A stretch of DNA of 64,000 bases from the NCBI RefSeq assembly GCF_003143775.1, contig NZ_QFRJ01000004.1, positions 186,001 through 250,000 of the forward strand. The letters run 5' to 3'. Position numbers and translations under genes: made by a program. Below the pieces are notes generated by a model. It saw only the letters and a program-made list of their open reading frames with translations, was not told where the DNA came from and did not search any database. This DNA is from Brumimicrobium oceani. Its GTDB lineage: Bacteria; Bacteroidota; Bacteroidia; Flavobacteriales_D; Crocinitomicaceae. Shown in pieces: positions 18,311 through 27,137 of the stretch. Numbering within the stretch: the first letter of the stretch is position 1; the number at the start of each line of letters is the position of its first letter.

Positions 18311-18829
18311 ATGGCAGAAATTGTAAATAAAATTCAGCAAAGCGGATTAATTCAGCTTGACTTAGCGAGTTTCAAACCAAAAGAAACGATAGTAACCATC
18401 GACTTGAAAGAGAACCTATGGCAAGAATTGGCCTTAAAAGAAAAAGACTTTCGTGCATTTGTGAAAGAAAACGATTGGTCAAAATACAAAGGCCAAATTG
18501 TTGGTGTTTTTTGCTCTGCAGATGCAATTATTCCAACCTGGGCTTTCATGTTGGTAATCTCAAAGCTTCAAGAACACGGAGCAAAAGGCTTTGTTGGGGA
18601 TGAAATGGAAGCTGAAAAACAAATGATTTTATCCAACATTCAAGCCTTGGATTTAGAAGAATATAGCGATGGAAGAATAATCATCAAAGGATGTTCTGAT
18701 GTTGCACATCCAGCTTTTGCCATGACAGAATTGGTAAAGCATTTACAGCCTGTGGCAAAAAGTATAATGTATGGAGAGCCTTGTTCTACAGTGCCAGTAT
18801 TTAAAAAGAAAAAAAATAACACATTGTAG
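18311..18829 (+). CDS. DUF2480 family protein
   Basis: A 172-residue cytoplasmic protein of the DUF2480 family, found across Bacteroidota with no assigned function. The N-terminus MAEIVNKIQQSGLIQLDL and the middle block CSADAIIPTWAFMLV, together with IIIKGCSDVAHPAFAMTEL and a C-terminal SIMYGEPCSTVPVFKKKK, are the conserved parts; three cysteines (in CSADAI, CSDV and CSTVP) are conserved-looking and could be redox or metal sites, which I infer. It has its own promoter box. Its last four codons and stop lie inside a perfect 46-bp palindrome, which also separates it from uvrC. Confidence 0.85.
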   Translation: MAEIVNKIQQSGLIQLDLASFKPKETIVTIDLKENLWQELALKEKDFRAFVKENDWSKYKGQIVGVFCSADAIIPTWAFMLVISKLQEHGAKGFVGDEMEAEKQMILSNIQALDLEEYSDGRIIIKGCSDVAHPAFAMTELVKHLQPVAKSIMYGEPCSTVPVFKKKKNNTL

Positions 18830-18862
18830 AGGCGCACTGCAGTGCGCCTCTACAATGTGTTA
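18817..18862. repeat. Perfect 46-bp palindrome supplying the DUF2480 stop codon
   Basis: Perfect dyad centred on CTGCAG, arms TAACACATTGTAGAGGCGCA. The outer arm TTGTAGAGGCGC resembles the TGTAGGGGCGA arm of the palindromes at 14.8, 23.7 and 53.6 kb, but the centre differs. The TAG stop of the DUF2480 gene is inside the left arm. No following T tract, so a terminator role is possible but not evident. Confidence 0.9.
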
Positions 18863-18895
18863 ACCAATCCCCCACCCCATTCTCTTAATAATCCA

Positions 18896-18903
18896 TATCT
18901 TTG
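18896..18903 (+). promoter_or_regulatory. -7 box for uvrC
   Basis: TATCTTTG, exact consensus, with only TCAA between it and the GTG start at 18908. Transcription would start at or next to the start codon, which suggests a leaderless message. Confidence 0.65.
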
Positions 18904-18907
18904 TCAA

Positions 18908-20719
18908 GTGTCAGAAAGGTTAAACAAACTCAACGAGAAAATCAAAACATTGCCGGAGAAACCTGGCATATATCAGTATTTTGATGAAGCAGGAACCATC
19001 ATTTATGTGGGAAAAGCCAAAAATCTTAAAAAAAGGGTGAATTCCTATTTCACTAAGAATCATGACACTGCGAAAACAAGAATTTTAGTTCGAAAGATAC
19101 ACGACATGCATTACATGGTTGTGGATACAGAACAAGATGCTTTATTGTTGGAGAATAACCTTATCAAAAAATATCGTCCAAAGTATAATATTGCACTAAA
19201 AGATGACAAAACCTACCCTTGGATTTGCATTAAAAATGAACGTTTTCCAAGAATCTTTTCTACACGTAGGGTAATCAAAGATGGCTCTAAATACTTTGGG
19301 CCCTACCCCTCTGTTTATGTCGTTAATACTTTACTCGACTTAATGCGAGAATTATATCCGCTGCGCAATTGCAATTACGATTTAAGTCAAGATAAAATTG
19401 ATGCAGGAAAATATAAAGTTTGTTTAGAGTATCATATTGGAAATTGCAAAGCGCCCTGTGTTGGAAAGGAAAAGGAGGCAACTTACAATGAATATATCGA
19501 GCAAATTGAACATATAGTTAAAGGAAATATCGCCTCTGTAATTCGCATGTTGAAAGACAAAATGCAAGAAGCCGCAGAACGTTTTGCTTTTGAGGAAGCG
19601 GAAGAAATGAAACAGAAAATTCAAGCCTTAGAAAAATATAGGGCCAAATCTACAGTTGTTTCTCCAACCATTCACCAGGTGGATGTCATTACTCTAGAAA
19701 AAGCAGACAAGAAAGCATTTGTAAATTATCTGGTCATCAATAATGGAACAATAATTCATGGTTTCACAGTGGAAGTAAAAATGAAACTGGATGAATCTGA
19801 TGAAGAGATTTTGAGTTTTGCTTTATTGGAAATGCGTGAAAAATTCAACAGTCAATCAAAGGAAATATTGATTGAAAATGCCGAAAATTTTGAAATGGAA
19901 GGATTGACTTTTTTCACTCCTCAGCGCGGCGATAAGAAACATTTATTAGACCTTTCACAACGAAACGCTAAATATTTTAAGCTTCAACAACAGAAACAAG
20001 AATCACTAAAAAATCCAGAAATAAAGGTAGAACGCATTCTGAAAACCATTCAAAAAGATTTCCGATTGAAAGAACTTCCATATCACATGGAATGTTTTGA
20101 CAATTCTAATATTCAAGGAACGAATCCAGTTTCGGCATGTGTAGTTTTTAGAAATGGTAAACCAAGCAAGAAGGATTATCGTCATTTCAACATCAAAACA
20201 GTCGAAGGACCAGATGATTTTGAATCGATGCGCGAAGCACTTTACCGCCGTTACAAAAGAATGGTCGAAGAAGGTCAGGATTTACCACAATTGGTAATTG
20301 TCGATGGTGGAAAGGGACAGTTAAGTGCAGGACTAGATGCACTAGAAAAACTGGGGCTTCGCGGGAAAGTCCCCATCGTAGGTATCGCAAAGCGACTAGA
20401 GGAAATCTTTTTTCCTGGCGACAGTATTCCTTTGTATATCGACAAGAAAAGTGAAAGTTTAAAAGTCATTCAACACATGCGAAACGAGGCACACAGATTT
20501 GGAATTGAACACCACCGCAATCGCCGAAGTAAAGGTGCTTTGGTCTCAGAATTAATTCAAATCAAAGGAATCGGAGACAAAACACAAGAAGATTTAATGA
20601 AGCACTTTAAAACTGTTTCGAAGATTAAGGCAGCCAGTGAGGAAGAGTTGGTTGAGGTAGTTGGATTGGCGAAAGCGAAGGTTTTGAGAAAGAGTTTTGA
20701 AGGGAATGAGGAGAATTAG
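18908..20719 (+). CDS. uvrC: Excinuclease ABC subunit C
   Basis: Nucleotide-excision-repair endonuclease that makes both cuts around UvrB-bound lesions. The GIY-YIG domain is at residues 15-95 (KPGIYQYF, IIYVGKAKNLKKR), a UVR helix pair near 205-240 (FAFEEAEEMKQKIQALEKY), the RNase-H-like nuclease near 370-530 (MECFDNSNIQG, LVIVDGGKGQL), and tandem HhH at the end (IQIKGIGDKTQEDL, VVGLAKAKVL). The frame is open from 18842, but that part lies in and after a palindrome and upstream of the promoter box; the GTG at 18908 gives MSERLNKLNEKIKTLPEKPG, the normal N-terminus (603 residues). Monocistronic. Confidence 0.94.
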   Translation: MSERLNKLNEKIKTLPEKPGIYQYFDEAGTIIYVGKAKNLKKRVNSYFTKNHDTAKTRILVRKIHDMHYMVVDTEQDALLLENNLIKKYRPKYNIALKDDKTYPWICIKNERFPRIFSTRRVIKDGSKYFGPYPSVYVVNTLLDLMRELYPLRNCNYDLSQDKIDAGKYKVCLEYHIGNCKAPCVGKEKEATYNEYIEQIEHIVKGNIASVIRMLKDKMQEAAERFAFEEAEEMKQKIQALEKYRAKSTVVSPTIHQVDVITLEKADKKAFVNYLVINNGTIIHGFTVEVKMKLDESDEEILSFALLEMREKFNSQSKEILIENAENFEMEGLTFFTPQRGDKKHLLDLSQRNAKYFKLQQQKQESLKNPEIKVERILKTIQKDFRLKELPYHMECFDNSNIQGTNPVSACVVFRNGKPSKKDYRHFNIKTVEGPDDFESMREALYRRYKRMVEEGQDLPQLVIVDGGKGQLSAGLDALEKLGLRGKVPIVGIAKRLEEIFFPGDSIPLYIDKKSESLKVIQHMRNEAHRFGIEHHRNRRSKGALVSELIQIKGIGDKTQEDLMKHFKTVSKIKAASEEELVEVVGLAKAKVLRKSFEGNEEN

Positions 20720-20738
20720 TCCTCCCCCTTTAGCCCCC

Positions 20739-20758
20739 TTCCCGATAAAAATCGGGAG
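20739..20758 (+). terminator. Hairpin after uvrC
   Basis: Short hairpin TTCCCGAT-aaaa-ATCGGGAG, 20 bases after the uvrC stop. There is no following T run, so its strength as a terminator is doubtful. The C-rich text around it (CCTCCCCCTTTAGCCCCCTT) is a dispersed motif type common in this phylum's intergenic DNA. Confidence 0.35.
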
Positions 20759-20930
20759 GAAACTCTCCGAAATCGGCTTTAAAAATTTAATAAACAGCTA
20801 TTTAATTCAATAATTAAAGGATTGACTTGATTTATAAATGTAGCGTTTTTTCATCCTCCGTCAGCTGAAGGAAGAGACCGAGGGAGAGGGTTACATCAAT
20901 GAAGAAAATAAAATTAAAAAAACAAAAACA

Positions 20931-21869
20931 ATGCAAGTACTATTCATAGACACAGTTCACCCAATTTTAGAAGAACGTTTAACAGAAAAAGGATTCACCT
21001 GTATTGATGGAACATATTGGTCGCGTGAAAAATGTATCGCAGAAATCCCAAAAATGGAAGGTCTTGTCATTCGTTCTCGTTTTCCTATGAATGAAGATTT
21101 TTTAAAACACGGAACGCAATTAAAATTCATTGCAAGAAGTGGAGCGGGAATGGAAAATATCGATTTAGAATACACCGAAAAACACAATATCCAATGTTTT
21201 AATGCGCCCGAAGGAAACAGAAATGCTGTGGGCGAACATGCATTAGGAATGTTACTTTCTTTATTCAACAAGCTAAAAAAAGGCGACACTGAAGTACGTC
21301 AGGGAATATGGGATAGAAAAGGAAACCGTGGAATTGAATTGGACGGAAAAACTGTTGGAATTATCGGTTACGGAAACAACGGTGGAGCATTCGCCAAGAA
21401 ACTAGCTGGTTTTGATGTGAAAGTTTTGGCTTACGATAAATACAAGGGGAATTACGGAAATCAATATGCGCAAGCTGCAACGATGGAGGAAATCTATAAA
21501 GAAGCAGATATAATTTCATTTCATATTCCTCAAAATGAAGAAACAATGTTTTTAGCCGATAAAGAGTTTTTTGACGCATTTGAAAAGCCGATTTTTGTCA
21601 TCAATCTGGCAAGAGGAAAAATCGTTCGCACTTCTGCCCTACTCAAAGGATTAAATTCTGGAAAAATATTAGGAGCTTGTTTAGATGTGCTAGAATACGA
21701 AAGTGCATCGTTTGAAAAAACCTTGTCGGGTGATGAGAACCCTGAGTTCAATGCGCTTTTGGAATCTGACAAAGTTTTATTTTCACCTCATGTTGGTGGT
21801 TGGACGATTGAAAGTTATTTTAAGTTGAGTGATGTGTTGGCTGATAAGGTTATAGAATATTTCAAATAG
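20931..21869 (+). CDS. D-3-phosphoglycerate dehydrogenase-like 2-hydroxyacid dehydrogenase
   Basis: NAD-dependent D-2-hydroxyacid dehydrogenase, 312 residues. The Rossmann motif GIIGYGNNGGAF is near residue 142, the catalytic Arg is in NLARGKIV, the Glu probably in the DVLEYE region, and the His in SPHVGGWTIES near the end. The length and the absence of an ACT domain match the short Bacteroidota SerA-type enzymes, which would oxidise 3-phosphoglycerate in serine synthesis; other 2-hydroxyacids cannot be excluded. No serine pathway gene (serB, serC) is adjacent. A 210-bp gap separates it from uvrC. Confidence 0.85.
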   Translation: MQVLFIDTVHPILEERLTEKGFTCIDGTYWSREKCIAEIPKMEGLVIRSRFPMNEDFLKHGTQLKFIARSGAGMENIDLEYTEKHNIQCFNAPEGNRNAVGEHALGMLLSLFNKLKKGDTEVRQGIWDRKGNRGIELDGKTVGIIGYGNNGGAFAKKLAGFDVKVLAYDKYKGNYGNQYAQAATMEEIYKEADIISFHIPQNEETMFLADKEFFDAFEKPIFVINLARGKIVRTSALLKGLNSGKILGACLDVLEYESASFEKTLSGDENPEFNALLESDKVLFSPHVGGWTIESYFKLSDVLADKVIEYFK

Positions 21870-22136
21870 CACTAAATTGTCAGCACTGTGATTTATTTGA
21901 TTTTGGGATTTATGGGATAGTAAAAGATTTTGTTGGTTGGGTATTAAACCTAGTTCGCATTAAATTGTCTCTCAATATTCAATACACTTATACTTTTGTC
22001 GAAATATTACGGACGATTACTCCCTTTGGTCATGAGATCGCTTCGCTAAGTTTACAAATCACCCCTACATTTCTCTTCGTAAAATTGATTATCCAAATCC
22101 TATTGCATTCATCGTTCAACATTCATCGTTTTTCTT

Positions 22137-22180
22137 TCTCTGCGAAACTTTGCGAAAGCTCAGCGTATCTCTGCGTCAAC
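22137..22180 (-). repeat. CGCAGAG-type repeat overlapping the end of lysC
   Basis: On the minus strand it reads GTTGACGCAGAGATACGCTG, then AGCTTTCGCAAAGTTTCGCA. It is a single degenerate copy of the same kind of motif as the CACAGAG arrays at 17 kb. It encodes the last six residues (VDAEIR) and the TGA stop of the aspartate kinase. Confidence 0.6.
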
Positions 22181-23452
22181 TTCCAATTCCAAATTCCGCA
22201 TCACAATCCTAACCGTCTGCCTCGTCTTCTGCTCCATTAAAATCTCTCGCCCTTTCGTAACTCTATCAATCGTTTTTTGGTCATAATGGCGAATCGTTAC
22301 CAATTCCAAATTATCATTATAGCGCACTTCGTATTCATCGCTCAGCATTTCAACTAGATTTTTCAATTCATCTTTGTTGATGTCTAAACACACAGAAAAA
22401 CTTACGGCAGAATTTTGCATTACGTTAATGTGTCCGCCTGATAAGGCTAGTTTCTTAAAAATATCACTTAAATTTTCTTCTACAACGAATGAAAAATCTT
22501 TGGGGGTTATGGAAAGTAAAACTTGGTCTACTTTAAAAATAAACGAGGGCACCAAATCATCGTTTTCTGTTGAAGCTTGAATAATTGTTCCAGGCGCTTC
22601 GGGATCTAAGAATGACTTTATATATAAAGGAATGCTCTTATTTTGAAGTGGTTTAATTGTTTTCGGGTGAATTACCGATGCTCCATAATAAGCCAATTCA
22701 ATTGCTTCTCTGAATGAAATTTTATCCAATTTCACCGTGTTTTCAAACCATTTTGGGTCGGCATTCAACATTCCAGGAACGTCTTTCCAGATGGTTACAC
22801 TTTCTGCATTGGTACAATAAGCGATAATTCCAGCGGTAAAATCTGACCCTTCTCTACCTAAAGTTGTGCTGAATCCTTCTTTGGTGTGTCCAATAAATCC
22901 CTGAGTAACAGAAATCCTACATTTTTTCGATTTTAATTCGGAACTTATCAGTTTTTGGGTTCTTTCCCAATCCACTTCAGCTTTTCTGTAGGCATTGTTT
23001 GTTCTGATGAAAGTTCTGGCATCTTTCCAACATACATCATTTTCATAAAGCGAAAGATAAGCTGCGATAATTTTAGTTGAAAGCACTTCTCCTAAGGAAA
23101 CAATTTGATCGTATTGGTAATTGTAATTTTCAACCAATCGCTCGTCTTTTTGAGCAATTAAATCCATAAATATTTCATTGACTTCATCGAAAATCGGGTG
23201 AGAATTATCATCAAAAAGTCCATTCATAATTTCTAAATGAAATTCCTTTCTATCTTCTCCGAGAGCACAAAATGCATCATAATCTTTAGCATAGAGCGCA
23301 TTCACAATTCCTTCCATTGCATTTGTGGTTTTCCCCATTGCGGATACCACAACAAATAATTCGTCGTTTTTATATTGATCTAAAATCGATTTTACATTCT
23401 TCACTGCGCTTGCTGTTTTTACTGAAGCACCACCAAATTTAAACACTTTCAT
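22160..23452 (-). CDS. lysC: Aspartate kinase, monofunctional
   Basis: Phosphorylates L-aspartate for lysine, methionine and threonine synthesis. The nucleotide-binding KFGGASV is at residues 5-11, the substrate motif TTLGREGSDFTA near 197-208, and two C-terminal ACT regions follow (about 300-425). The 430 residues lack a homoserine dehydrogenase domain. Residue 9, usually Thr in KFGGTS, is Ala here, a variant seen in some Bacteroidota proteins. The ATG is at 23452 with CGAATTTA (minus TAAATTCG, near-consensus -7 box) 18 bases upstream. Its last codons are encoded within a repeat (see the 22137-22180 entry). Confidence 0.9.
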   Translation of the reverse strand: MKVFKFGGASVKTASAVKNVKSILDQYKNDELFVVVSAMGKTTNAMEGIVNALYAKDYDAFCALGEDRKEFHLEIMNGLFDDNSHPIFDEVNEIFMDLIAQKDERLVENYNYQYDQIVSLGEVLSTKIIAAYLSLYENDVCWKDARTFIRTNNAYRKAEVDWERTQKLISSELKSKKCRISVTQGFIGHTKEGFSTTLGREGSDFTAGIIAYCTNAESVTIWKDVPGMLNADPKWFENTVKLDKISFREAIELAYYGASVIHPKTIKPLQNKSIPLYIKSFLDPEAPGTIIQASTENDDLVPSFIFKVDQVLLSITPKDFSFVVEENLSDIFKKLALSGGHINVMQNSAVSFSVCLDINKDELKNLVEMLSDEYEVRYNDNLELVTIRHYDQKTIDRVTKGREILMEQKTRQTVRIVMRNLELEVDAEIR

Positions 23453-23470
23453 TCTTACAGATTTTCATTG

Positions 23471-23478
23471 CGAATTTA
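23471..23478 (-). promoter_or_regulatory. -7 box for lysC
   Basis: The minus strand reads TAAATTCG, one base from TAnnTTTG, 18 bases before the ATG. Confidence 0.35.
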
Positions 23479-23518
23479 ATGTTTTTAAATTAAGGATTAT
23501 GCAATTAGAGAGAGATTT

Positions 23519-23580
23519 GGTTTGCGCTGTAATGGAACGCGGATGACGCGGATGCAAGCAGCGCGGATAATCACGGATTT
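23519..23580 (+). repeat. GCGGATGACGCGG dispersed repeat, short copy
   Basis: GGTTTGCGCTGTAATGGAAC, then GCGGATGACGCGGATGCA and GCGCGGATAATCACGGATTT. Almost identical to 29766-29850 apart from a 23-24 bp insertion present in that copy. It lies in the 476-bp lysC upstream gap (23453-23928), in which I otherwise see only the palindrome at 23727. Confidence 0.75.
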
Positions 23581-23726
23581 TTTGTTGGGTTTGGTTGGAT
23601 AATTGCGGATTTTGAAATGCACTGTGCCTACCATTCAATTATTAAATATCGAAGGTAAAATCTCCTTGTTATCATCAAAGAAACAAATGATTTAAAAGAT
23701 AAACATTATACGAAGGAATAATGTAG

Positions 23727-23746
23727 GGACGATTTGTAAATCGTCC
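23727..23746. repeat. 20-bp palindrome, GTAGGGACG family
   Basis: GGACGATTTGTAAATCGTCC, preceded by GTAG. One arm continues differently from the copies at 14.8 and 53.6 kb, so only the core is symmetric (one central mismatch). Confidence 0.75.
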
Positions 23747-23928
23747 ACGCCCATTATCAAAGCAAAATCCTCATTGAAAATCCAAATCGTCCCTTCTAGA
23801 TTATTAAAACATAATCCAAAATCACCAAATACATTTCCTACATATACTTTCCAATAAGCATTTCTTATTATTATATTAGACAACTCAAGCAAAGAGACAA
23901 ATTTAAACGGAAGAGTAACGAAATAAAG

Positions 23929-24300
23929 ATGAAAGACTTAAAGAAAGGAGAGAATTCAGATTTAACAAAAGCCTTCATCGAAAACGATTTTGCAGCGGAG
24001 GTTTTTTCCCAACTCAGCAAAGAATTCGCTAAAGTTGGAATCCTAATCGAATTTTCAGATGAAGAACTATCTTCCTTTGAATCATTTCAAAAGAGATTAT
24101 CAGATGAAATTGAACTCATTATGAGGACATCTGCTAGCCGAATCGACCAACTTTTATACGTTGCCGACCTGCCAGAAGACAAAGTGAAAGCGGCTTTCAG
24201 AGATAATGAAAACCCCGTAACAGAATTAGCAAAAATGCTTTTGATGAGAATAGCGCAAAAAGTGAATTTTCGAAGGCGTCATAAATTGGGTTTACTTTAA
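23929..24300 (+). CDS. Conserved hypothetical protein upstream of sucA
   Basis: A 123-residue acidic, helix-rich protein with no signal peptide or membrane helix; I do not recognise the family. Notable stretches are FSDEELSSFESFQKRLSDEI and a basic end QKVNFRRRHKLGLL. It is on the same strand as sucA with 68 bp between, but sucA has its own -7 box, so coupling is not certain. Codon use is like the neighbours. Confidence 0.7.
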   Translation: MKDLKKGENSDLTKAFIENDFAAEVFSQLSKEFAKVGILIEFSDEELSSFESFQKRLSDEIELIMRTSASRIDQLLYVADLPEDKVKAAFRDNENPVTELAKMLLMRIAQKVNFRRRHKLGLL

Positions 24301-24363
24301 TTTCTGAGGAGCGTTTAATTGAACAATTTCGAGGATTTTAACGTTTAAAGTGTAATAAAATTG

Positions 24364-24371
24364 TAAATTTG
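24364..24371 (+). promoter_or_regulatory. -7 box for sucA-sucB
   Basis: TAAATTTG, exact consensus. The upstream TTG-start reading of sucA overlaps its last three bases, so the true start lies downstream. Confidence 0.6.
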
Positions 24372-24398
24372 CCCTTCCGGATAATGTTAAAAAATGAC

Positions 24399-27122
24399 AT
24401 GGACAAAGTATCATATATAGGTAACGCCGACGTTAATGCAATTGACGACTTGTACAACACGTACAAAAATGACCCAAGTAGTGTAGACGAAGGGTGGAGA
24501 AAATTTTTCGAAGGATTCGAATTTGGACAAACTAACTATGAAGATGGTGGTGAAGTTCCAGAAAATTTCCAAAAAGAATTTAAAGTAATCAATCTAATAG
24601 AAGGGTATCGCAAGCGCGGACATCTTTTTACTCACACAAATCCTGTGCGTGAAAGAAGACAATATGCGCCAGATCTTTCAATTGAAAATTTTGATTTATC
24701 AGAAAGTGATTTAAATACTGTTTTCCAAGCAGGAACGCGCATTGGACTAGGTCCAGCAACGTTGAAAGACATTGTTGCACACATGAAAAGCGCCTACTGC
24801 GAAAGCATAGGTTTAGAGTTTCACTATATCAGAAATCCAAAGCGCAGGCAATGGTTTCTTGATGAATTAGAACTAGATAAACGACCAAAATTTACAGGAG
24901 ATGACAAAAAAGCCATCTTTAGAAAATTAAGCGAAGCAACACTTTTCGAACAGTTTTTACAGAAAAAATACGTTGGACAAAAACGTTTCTCTGTAGAAGG
25001 TGGTGAAGCTTTAATTTCTGGTTTAGATCAAATGGTTCGCAGAGGAGCAGATCTAAACGTAAAAGAATTTGTTGTAGGAATGGCACACAGAGGTCGTTTA
25101 AACACGCTAGTAAATATTTTCGATAAAGATTTAACCGAGCTTTTCGGTGAAATCGAAGGGAAAGAATTTGATGATGACGATACCTTCGATGGTGATGTTA
25201 AATACCACCTCGGTTTAACACGAAACATTGAAGTAGGTGACAAAAAACTACAACTCACACTAGCTCCAAACCCTTCTCACCTAGAAGCGGTTGGACCAGT
25301 CGTAGAGGGAATTACCAGAGCAAAAATAGACGATTATTTAAAATCTGAAAACGAAATAGTCCCAATTATCATTCATGGAGATGCTGCAATTTCTGCTCAA
25401 GGAGTAGTGTATGAAGTTATCCAAATGTCTGAATTAGAAGGTTACGACACTGGAGGGACAATTCATATAGTGGTCAATAACCAAGTTGGATTTACAACGA
25501 ATTACAAAGATGGTCGTTCAAGTACATACTGTACAGATATTGCCAAAACAACTTTAAGTCCAGTATTCCATGTGAATGGAGACGATGTTGAAGCAGTAGC
25601 ACAGACTTTCTTGATTGCACTAGAATACAGACAGAAATTTAATAAGGATATATTTATCGACTTACTTTCGTACAGAAAATATGGTCATAACGAGGGTGAT
25701 GAGCCTAAGTTTACGCAACCACAATTGTATGAGAAGATTTCAAAACATCCTAATCCAAGAGAAATCTACAAATCTCAATTATTGGAAGAAGGTGTAATTG
25801 ATGAAGATTTTGACAAAGCCATGAAAGTGGAGCTTGAGGAAAAATTAGATTCAAAATTTGAGGCTGCTAAAAAAGAAGACAAGGTAATTGTAACTAATTT
25901 CTTAGATGAAATTTGGAAAGACTTCGACTATGCAACAGAAGAAGATTTTGACAAAGTCATCGACACAAAATTCCCAAAAGATAAATTAATCGAACTCGGA
26001 AAGAAAATTGCGACATTACCCGATGGAAAGAAAATTTTCAGAAAGGTTTTAAAGCTATTTAAAGACCGTTTAAAAATGATTGAAAACGATAAGTTGGATT
26101 GGGGAATGGCAGAAATGCTTGCCTATGCTACTTTATTGGTTGAAGGTCATCCAGTTCGTGTTTCAGGTCAGGATGTTGAACGTGGAACTTTCTCTCACCG
26201 TCATGCAGTGGTAAAAACTGAGGACGAAGAAGAAGAAATAATCACTTTAAACTTACTTGAAAAAGACCAAGCTGAAATGTCGATCTACAACTCACTACTT
26301 TCAGAGTATGGAGTTTTAGGATATGAGTATGGTTATTCTTTGGCACAGCCTAACGGATTAACAATTTGGGAAGCACAATTTGGTGACTTCATGAATGGAG
26401 CTCAAATTATTATTGACCAATTTATTACAGCTGGAGAAGACAAGTGGAATGTACAGTCTGGATTGGTAATGTTATTGCCTCACGGATACGAAGGTCAAGG
26501 AGCGGAACACTCTTCAGCAAGAATGGAGCGCTACTTACAAAGCTGTGGAGACTTGAACATGCAATTGATCAATCCTACAACACCTGCAAACAATTTCCAT
26601 GCTTTACGTAGACAATTAAAGCGTAATTTTAGAAAACCATTAGTTGTGTTTTCTCCAAAAATGCTACTGCGTTATCCTAAAGCAGTTTCCACAATGGAAG
26701 ATTTGGCAACGGGAAGTTTCCAAGAAGTGATAGATGATCCAAGAAACATTCATGAAACAGCAACAAATGTAGTTTTATGTTCTGGGAAAGCTTATTACGA
26801 CTTTATTGCCGAGGCAGAAGAACGCGGAGTTACAGACATGGCATTCGTTCGTGTTGAGCAACTCTATCCTTTACCTCAAAAACAAATTGATGCTATTTTG
26901 GCGAAATACAAAAACGCTGAAAACATCATTTGGGGACAGGAAGAACCAGAAAACATGGGTGCTTGGACATTTATGGCAATGAACATGAGACACATTGACT
27001 TGAAGTGCGTTTCACGAAAAGCTTCTGCAGCACCAGCAGCTGGAGCAAAAGAGATTCACTTGAGAAGGTTAAAAGAATTATACAACAAGTTATTTGAATA
27101 CGCAGCAGTAGCTGCTAAATAA
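24399..27122 (+). CDS. sucA: 2-oxoglutarate dehydrogenase E1 component
   Basis: Thiamine-diphosphate decarboxylase of the TCA-cycle 2-oxoglutarate dehydrogenase complex. The N-terminal docking segment is IDDLYNTYKNDPSSVDEGW; the catalytic part has GMAHRGRLN near residue 225, the ThDP-binding HGDAAISAQG ... NNQVGFTT region near 330-370, RKYGHNEGDEP near 425, and the transketolase-like C-terminal half with PHGYEGQGAEHSSARMERYL. About 907 residues is normal. The frame is open from a TTG at 24369; ATG 24384 and 24399 are both possible, and MDKVSYIGNAD at 24399 best matches relatives and leaves about 27 bases after the promoter box. It is followed by sucB after 15 bases. Confidence 0.95.
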   Translation: MDKVSYIGNADVNAIDDLYNTYKNDPSSVDEGWRKFFEGFEFGQTNYEDGGEVPENFQKEFKVINLIEGYRKRGHLFTHTNPVRERRQYAPDLSIENFDLSESDLNTVFQAGTRIGLGPATLKDIVAHMKSAYCESIGLEFHYIRNPKRRQWFLDELELDKRPKFTGDDKKAIFRKLSEATLFEQFLQKKYVGQKRFSVEGGEALISGLDQMVRRGADLNVKEFVVGMAHRGRLNTLVNIFDKDLTELFGEIEGKEFDDDDTFDGDVKYHLGLTRNIEVGDKKLQLTLAPNPSHLEAVGPVVEGITRAKIDDYLKSENEIVPIIIHGDAAISAQGVVYEVIQMSELEGYDTGGTIHIVVNNQVGFTTNYKDGRSSTYCTDIAKTTLSPVFHVNGDDVEAVAQTFLIALEYRQKFNKDIFIDLLSYRKYGHNEGDEPKFTQPQLYEKISKHPNPREIYKSQLLEEGVIDEDFDKAMKVELEEKLDSKFEAAKKEDKVIVTNFLDEIWKDFDYATEEDFDKVIDTKFPKDKLIELGKKIATLPDGKKIFRKVLKLFKDRLKMIENDKLDWGMAEMLAYATLLVEGHPVRVSGQDVERGTFSHRHAVVKTEDEEEEIITLNLLEKDQAEMSIYNSLLSEYGVLGYEYGYSLAQPNGLTIWEAQFGDFMNGAQIIIDQFITAGEDKWNVQSGLVMLLPHGYEGQGAEHSSARMERYLQSCGDLNMQLINPTTPANNFHALRRQLKRNFRKPLVVFSPKMLLRYPKAVSTMEDLATGSFQEVIDDPRNIHETATNVVLCSGKAYYDFIAEAEERGVTDMAFVRVEQLYPLPQKQIDAILAKYKNAENIIWGQEEPENMGAWTFMAMNMRHIDLKCVSRKASAAPAAGAKEIHLRRLKELYNKLFEYAAVAAK

Positions 27123-27137
27123 AATTATAGAGAACAG

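Noticed and set aside
21965-22240. ORF of 91 codons between serA-like and lysC genes.
   Set aside because: It runs antisense into lysC and through the CGCAGAG repeat; no family signal.
24369-24398. TTG start for sucA.
   Set aside because: It overlaps the -7 box TAAATTTG; ATG 24399 is the best match.
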